Part shown: positions 38,101-51,900 of the stretch, one piece after another | Numbering within the stretch: position 1 is the stretch's first letter | Layout: each line of letters opens with the position of its first letter | NCBI RefSeq assembly: GCF_024586455.1 | Contig: NC_065919.1 | Location: 17,850,017-17,914,016 of the forward strand | DNA length: 64,000 bases | Direction of reading: 5' to 3' | Source: Bactrocera neohumeralis | Taxonomy: Eukaryota; Arthropoda; Insecta; Diptera; Tephritidae | Position numbers and translations under genes: made by a program | The notes under the pieces: model-generated | Told to the model about the DNA's origin: nothing | Seen by the model: the letters and a program-made list of their open reading frames with translations, nothing else | Database searches by the model: none

Positions 38101-41100
38101 TATTTCTAATAGAACTTCAAATTATTTAATTTTTTATATTTATGCTAATAAATAAATAAACAAATATGTACCATTTTGGTCAACCACTTTATGCCATTTT
38201 TTCGCTAGAGACATTATACCATCAGTTTAAAACTTTCAACAAAGTAAATCGAAGTTTCGAAATTTCCAGAACGGAAGCGAGCAAACCAACCAAAATGAAT
38301 TGATACAGCATCATCTCTGTAAACTTCACAAATTTCATTGGTGGCTTGCGTGGCATTATTCATTTTTTTATACAAAAATTTCAAAATATAGCGAGTTACT
38401 TCATTATTTTCACTCACTTTTGAACAGCTGTAACTTTTTTCAACTTAGCCGATTTTTATTTTTTATTTTTTTTGATTAAATGAAGCTTAATATCTTAACT
38501 TTTCAACGTTATATGGTAGGAAACAATGTGATTCGTAGCACTACAGATATACGACTGCAACGACATCTATTGACAAAATATGAAAAGACTTTTTCGACTA
38601 CACAATACTTCCCACAAACTCATATATATGGTATACATATGTGTTATATTTATAAATATAGTTAAGTTTTAATATTTTCGAGCAAGATACATCGCTTGTC
38701 TTTTCAATTTCATCGAATACGGTCGTTCAACTAATTTTGTCCTTAATCCTTTTTTGCTGGCTGTCTTTCTCATATCATTTTATCACTCATACGCCGTGTG
38801 GCACAAGCATTCGCATTATACTTTTATATGGCTAATTAGCAGCAAGTTGTATAATATATTCTCTGAATACGTTGTTAACTCAAAAAACTCTGTTTCCCAC
38901 ACCGTCATACTGATATTTTCTGCTCATTTGACTTTAAAATCCGGCTTATCGCCGGCTTAAATTTGCGTACGGACAGATAAATATATCGCTCAACAATTTG
39001 TGTTCGCTCATTCGACTATTTCTTTTTGCTGGCAATTAAAATGCTATATTCGTGGGCGTTACTGTTTACATGTTAATATGATATTTACTTACACAGTACG
39101 TGCTTATATATACTTATATATTTATGTGTGCGTGTATGTGTCTATAGCGGCATTGTCTGCTGACTGCTGAAATGAGCTGAAATTAAAGTCATTTGACAGT
39201 TAAAGAAAAATAAACTACACAGTCATATACACGCACATACACACACACACAAATGAGTGTTTTATGCACTCGTCAAGCAGCGTGTTTCCGCTTCCTGTTT
39301 GCGGTTTTGCACACAGCTGCTACATCCGCCACCAAGGCGTTGCTACGTGCGCCGCCGACATTCTCAACTTCACTTCGCATTCTAGTTGTTATTGTTTCTT
39401 CTGTCTCTCTGCGGTTGTAAGCTATACATTTATTTGCGCAACATCGCTTCAATTGTCTTCTTATATTCTTCTTGTTGTTTTTTTCTTTTTTTTGTTTCAT
39501 TTGTTTATTTTGCTCAACGTTTGCAGTGCCGGCGCTTGCGGCATTTCACCATTGCTGTTGCACGTTTTTTTTTTAATTAGCAGTGTCAGGAAATTGTGCG
39601 CCGTCAGCGCGCAAACGTACGACTGATTGCTACTTTCTTGAGCCATACAATGCGTTTATGCGCCGACGAAATTCAACTGTAAGTTGTGTAATTAGAAAAG
39701 GAAAGATGGCAGCGATAAGAATTTTTAATAAGAGAAATATTGAAGACAATTAAAAAAGATGAAGTCGTACGATATTTAATTGGCTTCCTTTCTCAAAAAT
39801 TAAATTTCGTACTTAACTTATTTGGGTTCATAACTGTTATGCGACAAATTGGAGGTTCGAGTCCCGAATGAATTAAATATTAAAATTTTAGAAGTTGATT
39901 CTCTTATAGCAGTCTTTACAGCAGTCTTTTCGTATTTTGTCAATAGATGTCGTTGCAGTCGTATATATCCAATGCTACCAATATCATTGTATCATGTCAT
40001 GTGTGTTGGAAAGGTGAGATTGTAGGCTTCATTTAACCAAAATTAAATTCGGGGAAATTTAAAAAAAACTTACAGCTATTCAAAAATGAGTGAAAATAAT
40101 AACGAAATTCGCTCTATTTTGAAATTATTTTTATAAAAAGGGGAAGAATGTCACGCAAGCCACCAATGAAATTTGTGAATTTTACGGAGACGATGCTGCA
40201 TCAGTTCGTGTAGCACAACAATGGTTCGTTCGCTTCCGTTCTAGAAATTTCGATATGAAAGATGCACCTTACTCTAGTCGACCTAACGTTGAAAAAGTCG
40301 ATGAAATTATGGAAAAGATTGTCCAGAACCGTCACATAAGCGGCCATGACATCGCTGAGGAGCTTAACATTCATCATCAAACGGTTTTGAACCATTTAAA
40401 AAAGGCTGGCTACAAAAGTAGCTCGATGTTTGGGTAACACATGAACTCTCTGTGAAAAATTTAATGGACCGATATATCATCTGTGATTCTTTGCTGAAAC
40501 GAAATGAAATCGAACCATTTCTGAAGCGAATGGTAACAGGAGATGAAAAGTGGATCAAATACGACAAGAATGTGCGAAAAGATCATGGTTCAATGGTGGT
40601 AAAGCTCAACAAATGGTCGCAAAGCCAGGATTGACGCCTCGAAAGGTTATGCTGAGTGTTTAGTTGGATTGGAAAGGAATCGTCCACTATGAGCTGCTCC
40701 AGCCTGTTCGAACCGTTGATTCTACATTTTACTGTCAACAACTGATAAAATTGAAGCAAACTATCGAAAACAATGACCAAAACTGATCAACAGAAAGGGC
40801 TTCGTCTTCCATCAGAACAACGCTAGACCACACACCTCTTTAATGACTCGGCTAAAACTGAGAGAGCTTGGCTGGGAAGTTTTGATTCATCCACCAAATA
40901 GCCCTGACCTTGCACCATCGGACTACCATTTGTTTCGGTCAGTGCAGAACTCCCTTAATGGAGTAAAGTTGGCTTTCCATTGTAGCCTATGAAAATTACT
41001 TGTGCAGTTTTTCGCCGAGAAACCAGAAAAGTTTTACACTGATGGAATAATGTCTCTAGCAGAAAAATGGCAAAAAATGGTCGACCAAAATGGTACAAAA

Positions 41101-42894
41101 TTGGTTCATTAAAATGCATTATAAATATAAAAAAAAAAGTTGAAGTTTGATTAGAAATGCGAAACGACTTTTTCGACTACCCTGTATATTGGAACGACAT
41201 TAAGATCTCCAATAACTTTAAGATGGTAAACGTTCGTTATTTTCGGTTGACGTTTTTCAGATTTCCTATTTTGATTAAAGGAATACAAGCAATCTGTATA
41301 CACAGAAATAAGGCACTGAAAAAGAACACAAAATGTTCTCTGATACTTTATGAAGAAGAAGTAAAAGAAGAAAAAGAACACAAAATGTTCTCTGATACTT
41401 TATGAAAGCGAAGTAAATAACATTCAAATTTCGCAAGAATCAGTTATAGGTAAATCTAACCGGTATAATATTGCCTAACCACTTATGGACATATAAATAG
41501 CTTTGGCTCTTACGTCTCAGCGCTCTTCAGACCTAGTCAACTTTTCTATCACGGCAGCTGCATCTCAATGCATATACCATCCGATCAAATTTGACACGGA
41601 CTGCCAAAAAAAATCCCCAAACTTTATTGTGTATAAATATTTGCAAACTGCTTCAAAATAAGCTCCTGAGCTAATAAAAAGTTGGTAAGAATTTTTGCAA
41701 TTTTCTTTACACTTGTTATAAACCTTATCTGGGACTAAAGGTCATCCCTTCCTTCAGCGAATTTTAGTTTTTTTCGGTTTTGGCTCATTTTTGGAGCGTC
41801 CTCTACTAGATTGTTGCACTCTTTCCACGTCATATTCGTAAACCAACGGCTCGTCATCATTTGTCAAACATTTATTTGAACACCACTTGACGTTATTTTT
41901 GCAAAAGGTACAGATTTTTTGTTACAAGTCTAGCTTTAACACGCTGTATAAACAAATCTTTAACCGAATTGTTATGAATGGATTAATCAGAGATGTTGCG
42001 CTCCTCTGCTATCTCTCTGCTGCCAAGGCGACAATTTTCAAGTACTGCCACGCTAAGTGTTTCGATGTTTTCATTAACAGAGATTGATGGACGTTGACTT
42101 CACGACTTTCACTTAATACCTTTGCCACTCAAAATCTTGTGTTCGTGAAAAAGTTAACTCCATAAATACTTCTGCTATATTTTTAATTATTTTGTGGCCG
42201 AAATTTCAGTAGACACAAAAGATTTTAAGGCAACTTGTTGTTCAATTTTTTTCGATGATAAAAATCGTAATACAAACTTTTCGCTCTCAAACACGCACCT
42301 ATTGACATATGAATATTTAACTGGAGCAATCCGATTAAAATTTAATCAGAATATATATTATATAGTACCAATATGCCAATGGCGATAATTGTGAATTCTT
42401 AAGACTTCTGGAATTTCAATAGTTTCCTAGTTTATAAAAGGTGTCTGCCCTCACAATCATCAAGCCTCACAAAATTATCATGTGCTAGGGCTATGTGAGT
42501 CGCTGTGACAGAGGGGAGGGCACGTTAGACCTTAGGTCGTGGTGCAAATCCCACATACAGTCCGGAAAGAATCAATATCTAATACCTGTTCCACAAATGC
42601 TTGCACCCTGGTTTTGGTCTATCAAGTATTGTACAAATGACACCTGGCTTTCTTATATATACAGTTGTCAGAAGACTAAATATTAATAAAAGTGGCCAAG
42701 CATTTTGATTTGAGATAAGCATATGTACGTTACATTTATTGTTATTTTAGCTGCTTGCAGTGCAAATAAAAAAGCTACAACAACAGTAACTAATTACAAG
42801 ACACGTACATGTGTGAGCAATGAGCTAAATAATGACTGTCACTAATGTTGTGGTGGTGCTGGTAATGTTGACAAAATATTCACTTACACTGCGC

Positions 42895-42933
<39 letters not shown>

Positions 42934-45900
42934 GTATGTAACAGCTTGCTCATGTGCTTCCTGCTAATTAGCATGCAAAGCGACTGCCGGTCGAAGGAAA
43001 GCGAAAGGAAGCGGCACAGCGATAGCGGCAATTGCAACCGCAGCCACAGCGAAAAAACGGCATACAGCCAACAACAAACAACAAAAACCGCAACAATAAC
43101 AACACATAATACATAATACAAGTTCGAGTATATGCATGAAGATGTATACATGTGTATGTGTGTGAATAAGCACGTGCTGGCTATTTCTGCTTTGCACGCA
43201 TGCCCATACGTGGCAAATACCAAGTGCGTGTGTATGTGTGTGGTGGCAATAATAAGTTTTTCATTTGTTTTGTAATTCTGGTTTTTATGAACTTCCGACT
43301 AAATGTGTAAATATATTAATGCCGCAGCGTAAACACATGTAGCTGCGAAAGTCCTGCCGCCATGTACCTATATAAGTATGTATGGTTGTGTGTGTGCTTG
43401 TTGGTTTTGCGGCTGCTAACTTTTCTTCTAACTTTATTTCTTATCACTTTTATGCTTGTTTGCGTTTTTTATGTTCTCTACCATAACTCAAACATCTACT
43501 TATGTTCAGCTTGCAGTGAACACCCGGCATGCTTAAGTGATATTTGAAATCATTTGCAGAATGAAGCTTTAAATATTATTTATTCTGTTTAAAGCAATAT
43601 AAATGTTTAAAAAAAAAGTCATATTTAAAACAACCGTTATTGTAAACACAAAATATGCGTATTTTAATTAATAAAAAAACAATTCAAGAAGTGCTAACCG
43701 CACATATCATACTCCAGCAACTTGCTATGTTCAAAGCTGGGGTAATATCTTCAGGCACAAAAGGCTTGTTACTTATATGGGGTCTAGTGCAAATTTTCAC
43801 TCGATTTTATTCATTCTAAGCAGAAATACTCACCGTTATCAGAGAAATAAGTGCTTCCAATTTTATTAAGATAACTCACATACTAGCCGATATATGCGGC
43901 ATAAAGTCTCCCGAAAGTTCGAAAATCTTTATATGAAGTAAGTATATGAGAGCTAAAGGAAGTACTGACCCGATTCAACTCATTTTTGACACACAGACAT
44001 GCCATTATCAGGAAAGGCTTATCCATTAATTCCAAGTATGTATATATCTCACACCTCTTCTTCTTCTTAAATGGCGTAGATAGACGAAATTATCTACGAC
44101 TTCGTAGTTATGACTGGCAACAGTGACGAAGAAACCAAGTCACGAATGCGATGACTGTTTGTTTGATGACAGAAGATGTTTCGTCTTGCCCTCGTTAACT
44201 ACCAGACCCATTTACTTCGCTGTCTTATCCATTCTTCAGAAAGGAGAACAAACTACGCGTTTGTTATGACTAATTATATCAAAGTCATCGGCTTACGCCA
44301 GTAGCTGTACACTCTTATAGAAGATTGTACTTGCTCAATCACGCTCTGCAGCTCGAATTATTTTCTCCAGCAGTAGATTGAAGAAGTCGCACGATTCAGT
44401 GTCGCCTTGTCTGAAATCTAGTTTTGTATTGAACTGCTTGGTGAGGTCTTTTTTAATCCTGACGGATCGTTCAACGTCTGATTACACAGCCGTATTAGTT
44501 TTGCGAGGGTACCAAATTAAGCAATCGCGGCAAAAAGACAGCTTCTCTTCGTGCTGACAAAAGCTTTCAAATCCACGAAGAGGTGGTGCGTGTCGATTCT
44601 CTTTACACGGGTCTTCTTCAAGATTTGGCGCATGGTGAATATCTGGTCAATTGTTGTATTTGCCAGATCCAAAGCCACACTGATAAGTTCCTATCAGTTT
44701 GTTGACGGTGGGCTTTAATCTTTCACATAGTTCACTCGATAGAACCTTATTTGCGATATTTAGGAGACTTATCTCAAAGTAGCTGGCGCAGATTGTGAGG
44801 TCTCCCTTTTTTTATATTGGGCAGATCACACTTAAGAAGCTGATGGATGCTCCTTATCAGTTCTTCGCCGCCGTATTTAATTGGCTCGGTCGGCAATCCA
44901 TAGGCCCGCCGCGTTGGAACGTCGACTCCATCGTCATCGATTAGGGAATCGGGGTCACCATTTCCTGATGTTATGCTTTCACTGCCATTCAGCAGGCTGG
45001 AGAAGTATTCCCTCCTTAATTTTGGTATGCTCTGGACATCAGTCACTAGATCGCCACTGGGATTCTAAAAAAATATGCTCCGGTCTTCAAACCTTCTGTT
45101 AGTCACCGCATCTTTTTGAAGAATTTTCGAGCATTACCCCTGTCGGCCAGCTTGTCAAGCTCTTCGTACTCACGCCTCTTCAACTCTCGGTATCTATCCC
45201 ATCGGACGTGTTGTGGACGATTGTAAAGTTGCTAAGTAGGCAGTCTGTTTTCTTTCCACTGCGACACGGCACTCCATATAGTAACAGCTGTTTTTTGTTT
45301 ACTTTTTCCGAAAACCAATGGTTTCGTTTGCAGCTGTACGTAAGGAGCTTTAAATGCTGTCCGAAAGTTCGTTAATACCGAGTTGCTAAGTAGTGCTCTC
45401 AAACAGAAGGTGTACAAGTCGACTAGAAAACCGTTCGGCTGTCTTTTGTAATTGCAACTTCTCAACGTCGAACTTTCCCTGTGTTTTTTGACGTGCGTTT
45501 TTTGCTGCAACAAGATAGTGGTCCGAGTCGATGTGAGGACCTCGGAGCGTACGTTTGACCTCAGCACCCTTAGCGCCCTATCATACCATCTCCTGATTAA
45601 TATTTAATGTCTCTGGCGTATTTTATTGTTGATTGATAATTGATAAAAGCACTTTTAGTACTTTTAAACAGTACCGTTAAATGGGGAGTATGCGGTGTTT
45701 TCATCCAATTTCATCCACACTATTGGTAGGAGTTCTTATAATATTTGTTGTAGGTGTATTTGCTTCTTGTAGTTTTATTGGAGATATGTTTATTAAACCT
45801 GTTAGAAGGTGGGACCACACCCACTTTTTAAAAAAATGTTGGCCACAGGTGGCCCTTGGTACTGCGATCCTACGTGCCAAATTACAGTTTTATATCTTAA

Positions 45901-48900
45901 TTTAGTGCTTAGCTACGGTACTTTATACGTTTTCAGTTAATGGCATTTTGTGGGCGTGGCAGTAGTTCAATTATGCCTATTTACGACCTCGTCCTTACTT
46001 TTTTGCCAAGAAACACTTGTACGAACTTGCACTAACATATCTTAATTTTTTTTCAAATTATCGCTTGGACTGATGAACGGGCGGAAAGACGGACGGTCAG
46101 GCAGTCACAACATATTACAAGAATATAAAATATGCATGGATATTAAAAATTTTTTCACTCAAATTCCATACAATTTTAATCATACTCATATGAACCTTTA
46201 TTCACTACTACATGGCAAACACATTCATTACAAAGCTCTTGAAAAATATTGCACTTCATAGCATTTCGGTGCAACAACGGTATTCTGCGAAGAATTTTTA
46301 ATACTTGCTGCTTGGCTTCAGTCAATTGGCTACTCATAGCTCGTTGACTACATGTCAGCTGCTCACTACGTTGAGTTGAGGCAGCTTGCAGCCAAGTTTA
46401 TTGGAAATACCGTTATGCCCCGTTTGTCAAACGCTGTAATAACCGTTTTCATGGAAAAAAAAACTATTGTGAGCCATTGTTTTTTTGTGTTTCCAAAAAA
46501 TTTACATAAGTGTTTTGTATGTGTCTGTGGGAGTTTTTCGAAGAATTGTTTAAAATCGGCGCATTTTTCAAAATAAAATATTTCATTTAACCAATAGTTT
46601 TTATTTTATTTTCCAGAATTGCGCATGGCTCCAAGTTCGTGGAACGTGGCAGTGAGCCGCGTCTGGTTATTGACAATGTCACCTACGACTATCAGGGTGA
46701 ATATGAATGCCGCGCCACCAATTATATCAATGGACAGGAGCGTGTTGCTGTCTCGGAACCAATTTCGCTGCAAGTTGTGGGTAAGTAAAACAAATATTTT
46801 TTTGTAAACAATATTTCAGAATATGTCCTTTTAGGACACATTTGAAATAACAAGAACTTTTTGCGAACTCAGTTCGTCCTCTTTGTGACCAGTGATTGCA
46901 GTTTAAGGAATAACAGAACTTTGGAAAATACTTGGGGTTAAATCGTTTCATGAAAAGTGGTTTGAATCTCTTACGAATCAACTCAATTTGTCTTCTAGGA
47001 CCGCAAAGCGGCACTGACACGGTGACAGTGAGAAATCAGAGCACTTTCTGCAAACCTATCTACAACTGGTTAGCCAAGGTATATTAAGTTCGCCACAGTA
47101 TTTCTAACACCCAGAATGAAACGTCAGAGACCTTACAAATGGTCAATTGAAAAAATAACGCACTAGAATTAAATTCATATTCTCTTTACTTAGTTAGCTT
47201 CTTCTTCTTCATTACTGGCCCAGGCACCGCTTACGCGAATATAGCCGAGTTTAAAACAACGCGCCAGTCGTTCTTTGTTTTCGCTGTTTGGGACCAATTG
47301 GAAATTCGAAGTGTAGTCAGGTCCTTTCCCACCTGGTCTTTCTAACAGAGTGGTGGCTTTCATCTATTTCCATCGGCGGATACTGCGTCGAATACTCTCA
47401 GAGTTGGAGTGTTTTCATCCATTCGAACAACATGACGTAGCCAGCGTAACCGCTGTTTCTTAATTCCCTGAACTGGTTTATCTCGTACAGCTCATCGTTC
47501 CATCGATGCTGCATATGCGCAAAGGACCACAAATCTGCCGCAAACTCGTAACGCAGATGGTACCTTCTCTACTTAGCTCGAATTATTTTCTTCAGCAGTA
47601 GATTGAAGAAATAGCATGAAAGGGAGTCGCCTGTCTGAAACCTCTTTTAGTATCGAACGGCTCGGATAGGTCATTTTCGATCCTGACGGAGCTTTTGGTA
47701 TTCCTCAACGTTAGCTTACTCAGCCGAATTACTTTTGGTGGAATGCGAAATTCAGACAAAGCGGCATAAAGGCAGCTTCTTTTCGTGCAGTGAAAATCAG
47801 CTTTTAAACCAACGAAGAGGTGGTGTGTGTCGATTCTTCTTACTGTGGTCTTTTCCAAGACTTTGCGCATAGTGAATATCTGGTCAGTTGCTGATTTTCC
47901 AGGCCATTCTGATATGGTCCAAACAGTTTGTTGATGATGGGCTTTAATCTTTCACACAATACGCTCGATAGAATCTTATATGCGATGTAACGGAGGCTTA
48001 TCCCACGGTGGTTGGCGGAGATTGTGATGTCTCCCTTTCATCCGCCCGTATTCTACAAAGAAGCTGGTGCATGCTCCTTATCAGCTCTTCGACCTGTATT
48101 TGAATAGGCAATGCATCGGCACCCGCAGCTTTGTTCTTCTTCAGACGGTTAATTGCTATTCGAATTCAATCATGGTCGGCAAATGGAACGTCTACGCCAT
48201 CGTCATCGATTAGGAAATCGTTCACCATTTCCTGGTGTTATACTTTCATTGCCATTCAGCAGGCTGGAGAAGTGTTCCCTTTATAATTTCAGTATGCTCT
48301 GGGCATCGGTTACTAGATCATCTCTGGGGGTTCTATAAGAGTATGCTCCGGTCTTGAAACCTTTTATTTGTCGCCGCATCTTTTCATAGAATTTTGGAAC
48401 TTTACACCGGTCAGCCAGCTTGTCAAGCTCTTCGTACTCACGCATTTTAGCCTCACTCTTTTTTGTCTGCAAATACGTCTCGCTTCCGTATTCAACTTAC
48501 GATGTCTATCCCATACCGTTCGTGTTGTGGTTGATTGTAATGTAGTACAACCCCTTAAAGTTCACAATATCTAAATCACTATGAAGATGCTAACAAACGC
48601 CGTAAGAACTACCAACTAGTCTAACTAGTAATCTTCAGGCGCATATAAGAAAATATTGCAACGGATTTATTATGGATATCTTATCCCCGATTTCTAAGGT
48701 ATGATCTTATGCTAAGAAGATAAACAAATCCTTTAAACCACTACTATGATTAATAAATAGTATGCAAGCGTAAATATAACCGTAAAAATGCATATACATA
48801 TTCCGAATAAATAAGTGCGTTTCTATGTAAATGTGGCAGAAATAATCCGCTGCTGCAGCATATAATGCATAAATATGCAACGAAGTAGTACGCAACTCTG

Positions 48901-51900
48901 TGGTCAGTTGCAACGGCAACAGCGGCGACAACAACAACACTGTGCGCAACATCCGATAAACCGCACAACTAACAAACTCGACTTACAAGTCCAGCAAACT
49001 GAGCAGAAAATTTATCTAGTGGCAAGTTCAAATGTGAAAATGCAAGAGGAGCATTGCCAGCGCAAGCAAAACACTGCGGCGATATTGAAAAAAAAAGAAT
49101 TAAAAATATGTTTGCGTTTTGTTTGAAAGTACATACGTTCTTCTGTTGTTATTTTTTTACGGTCACACTCACTAACAACCAACGTGACTTGCCACCATAG
49201 CATTTGTTGTTTGTTGCAATAATACTTGTTGTTGTTTTTGTTTGCCAGCATCAGCTCATAAATTATGTGCGTGTGGCAACATACACGTGGAGGCAGTAAA
49301 TTTAAATATCTTTTGCATTTTCAATTTTTTGCCTTCATTTCTTGTAAACATCTGTCGTTTTTTCGTTCGTGTTTTTGTTGTTGTTGTTTTCGTTTTTGCG
49401 GTCACCGAGAAAGTTTTTGTGGTTGTCAGGAGTGCACAGGAAACCAATCTGCTGGCGCACTCATACATATATACCTGTATATCGGCGCTTTCATATATGT
49501 TTGTATGGTTCTATATGTATTCGTGTGTATGTGTGTGTGTATATAATTGTTGCAAGCAGCTTAAAAAGTTTTATCCGTACTACTGTGCTTTGCCGCTACT
49601 GCATTTATATGCTGACGCTGTGTTTGCTCTTGCTTATGATTTTTTAATAACTTCACTTGCATTGTGTGACCAACCAGGTTGCATGCAACATTTATTAAAC
49701 TTGACGTCAAGCCATATGGCTTGTTAGCAAATATCACATGTTTTGGTCATATATTGGTAATGCTTTAAGTCGTTGTTAGTAAATAGTATTTCGGTAGACC
49801 CGTTAGAGCCGAGCAAATAAAGTTAGGTTTAGTTTAGGCTGAGGCAACACCAACTATTTGAAGGGTTGCAAATACCAATTTATTGCATTAGCATAGAAAA
49901 TTACTTAGTTTTTGGTTGAATCAGTATTATGCATTGCTTCTTAATATTAAAGAAAAAAAATAAATAAAAATAATGTTTAATTTTCTTTTCTAAAACTCTT
50001 CTTAAATTAGTCATCAATTTTCTTTTCTTTTAGGTGCACCACAAGTACTACGCCCACATCCATCGATGCACACAATATCGGTAAAACGTGGCCAGCCGGC
50101 CGTTATGTCACTGGTGGTCTGTGCAGATCCACGACCACATCGAGTCTCATGGGAGTGGGGCTCATTGCGCCTGGAAGCTGGTTCAGGAATTGGTGAGTTC
50201 ACAATATTTCAATCAAGAAGCAGTAGAGTGTACTTATATAAATGATCAGCGCGACGAACTGAGTCGATTTAGCCATATCCGTCTAACAGTAGTTTATCCG
50301 GGCAAGTATGCCTCAATTTTTGAAACACCGATCGGTAATTTTAACTTTGAAGTGCGGTGGCTCAGTAAGCACGTTGTTCCTCTCTGGAAGTCCCCTGATA
50401 AGATCAGGAGCGTTCCTCGTTCTTATCGGCGCATCAGTCTTCTTCGAGTACCTGGAAAAGTTTTGGAAAGAGTTATGGTGCAACGGCTTCAGCTAACGCG
50501 GGATATGTGGTCGGATGGGCAGTATGGGCTTAGGAAAGGACGCAGTATAGAGGATGCTTGGTTGGCATGTCGTTGGGAGTATATCAACAAGTATGTCCTT
50601 GGCATATTTGTTGATTTAAAGGGGGCGTTTGACTATCGAAGCTGGGATGGAGTAGTGCAACGGCTGGAGGAGCCTGGCTGTCCGGAAATCACTCTTTGCT
50701 GGAGAGGCTTTTCAAACAGAAAGGCTTCTCTAGACGGCATGAATGAGAGTGTGAAAATTGGAGTAGTTTGTGGCTGCCCGCAGGGTTCCATTTGTGGTCC
50801 ATGCATTGGGAATCTTATGATGGACTCTCTGCTTGGGCAGTTCGAGCCACTCTGTAAGTGTTGTGCATATGCGGACGACCTCTTCTTCTGGTCGAAGTTC
50901 GCTCACAGTCTGGTCATCTCGTAGAGATTGTAAATACTAAGGGTTTAGGTGAGGGAGTGGACATATCGATGAAAAAATTGTGACAATGCTGCTTAAGCAC
51001 AGATTGTCGTCGGTTCGTCCAACGATTGTCCGGATAAACGGGATGAGCATCAGGTATCTGACGCAAGTCAAAACCTGGAGCTAGCCATGAGTGAAAGAAT
51101 GTGTTTTACACTTGGCGAATGTGAGGGAGCGACTACAGGCAACCGTAGGTAAAATACGACGCATTTCTGCTTACGTGGCATGGATCTCACAACGCATTTT
51201 TATATGAGAGGCCCCTATCTGATAGGTCGGATGGTTTTTGTGGGGCGGCGGTAGAGGACTGGGTGCATATAATTGCAGAATGCTCGATACACTCGGAAAT
51301 GATGGATCTGATTGGTACAGGGATTAACTGGACTGATGGACGATTAGAAGTCAGTGGTGTGATATCCACTAGTCAGAATGCCGACCAGTTAGGGTCGTTT
51401 GCGCGTGAGTTGTTGAAACGGTGAAGACGTTTACCTGGGAATTAGGGTTAGTTTTAGTATGAGTGGTGTCTGTATGGAGCCCAACCTTGGCCATCAGTCC
51501 AGCTGTATGGAAGCTCAACTGGTAGTAGTTTCTAGGTCTGACTGGAGACTTAATTCTGGTACCACAGTGAACAGGAGTCCTCGGAGTTCGCTCCAACCTT
51601 CTCTGGACTGGCCTCTGGAGAAGTATAGTGATGGTTGTGGTTAAAACCCAAACGTGGGCAGAACTGACACTCTTCTAGTTGAATGTAAAGTTGAATTACA
51701 ACCGGGTGCCGTACCCAAAGTACGGCAGAGGTTTTAGATAGCCCTCGAAACCTACTCGAAGGTCACGCTAGCCATACAAACTGACCAACCAAACTCAAAT
51801 TCTTGCAACGAAAACTTTGTATATAAACTCCAAATCAAACTTATTTCGATCTTACACTGATCTTACACAGATAATAGGTTGTCAAAAAAGCCTTGCGGTA

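Noticed and set aside
39264..39626. 120-residue Cys-rich frame that could look like a secreted protein
   Set aside because: T-rich intron DNA; the opposite strand is equally open and nothing supports expression.
42825..43223. 132-residue minus frame
   Set aside because: Runs through a CA/TA microsatellite and GCAAC-rich DNA; no family pattern.
49242..49727. 161-residue open frame
   Set aside because: Arises from TTG/GTT-rich and TG-repeat intron sequence; hydrophobic low-complexity translation, no splice or family support, competing frames on both strands.
50088..50924. 278-residue open frame starting inside exon 8
   Set aside because: The first part is out of frame with the exon 8 reading frame, the middle is a repeat fragment, and only the part from about 50380 is R1 reverse transcriptase. 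It is not one gene.
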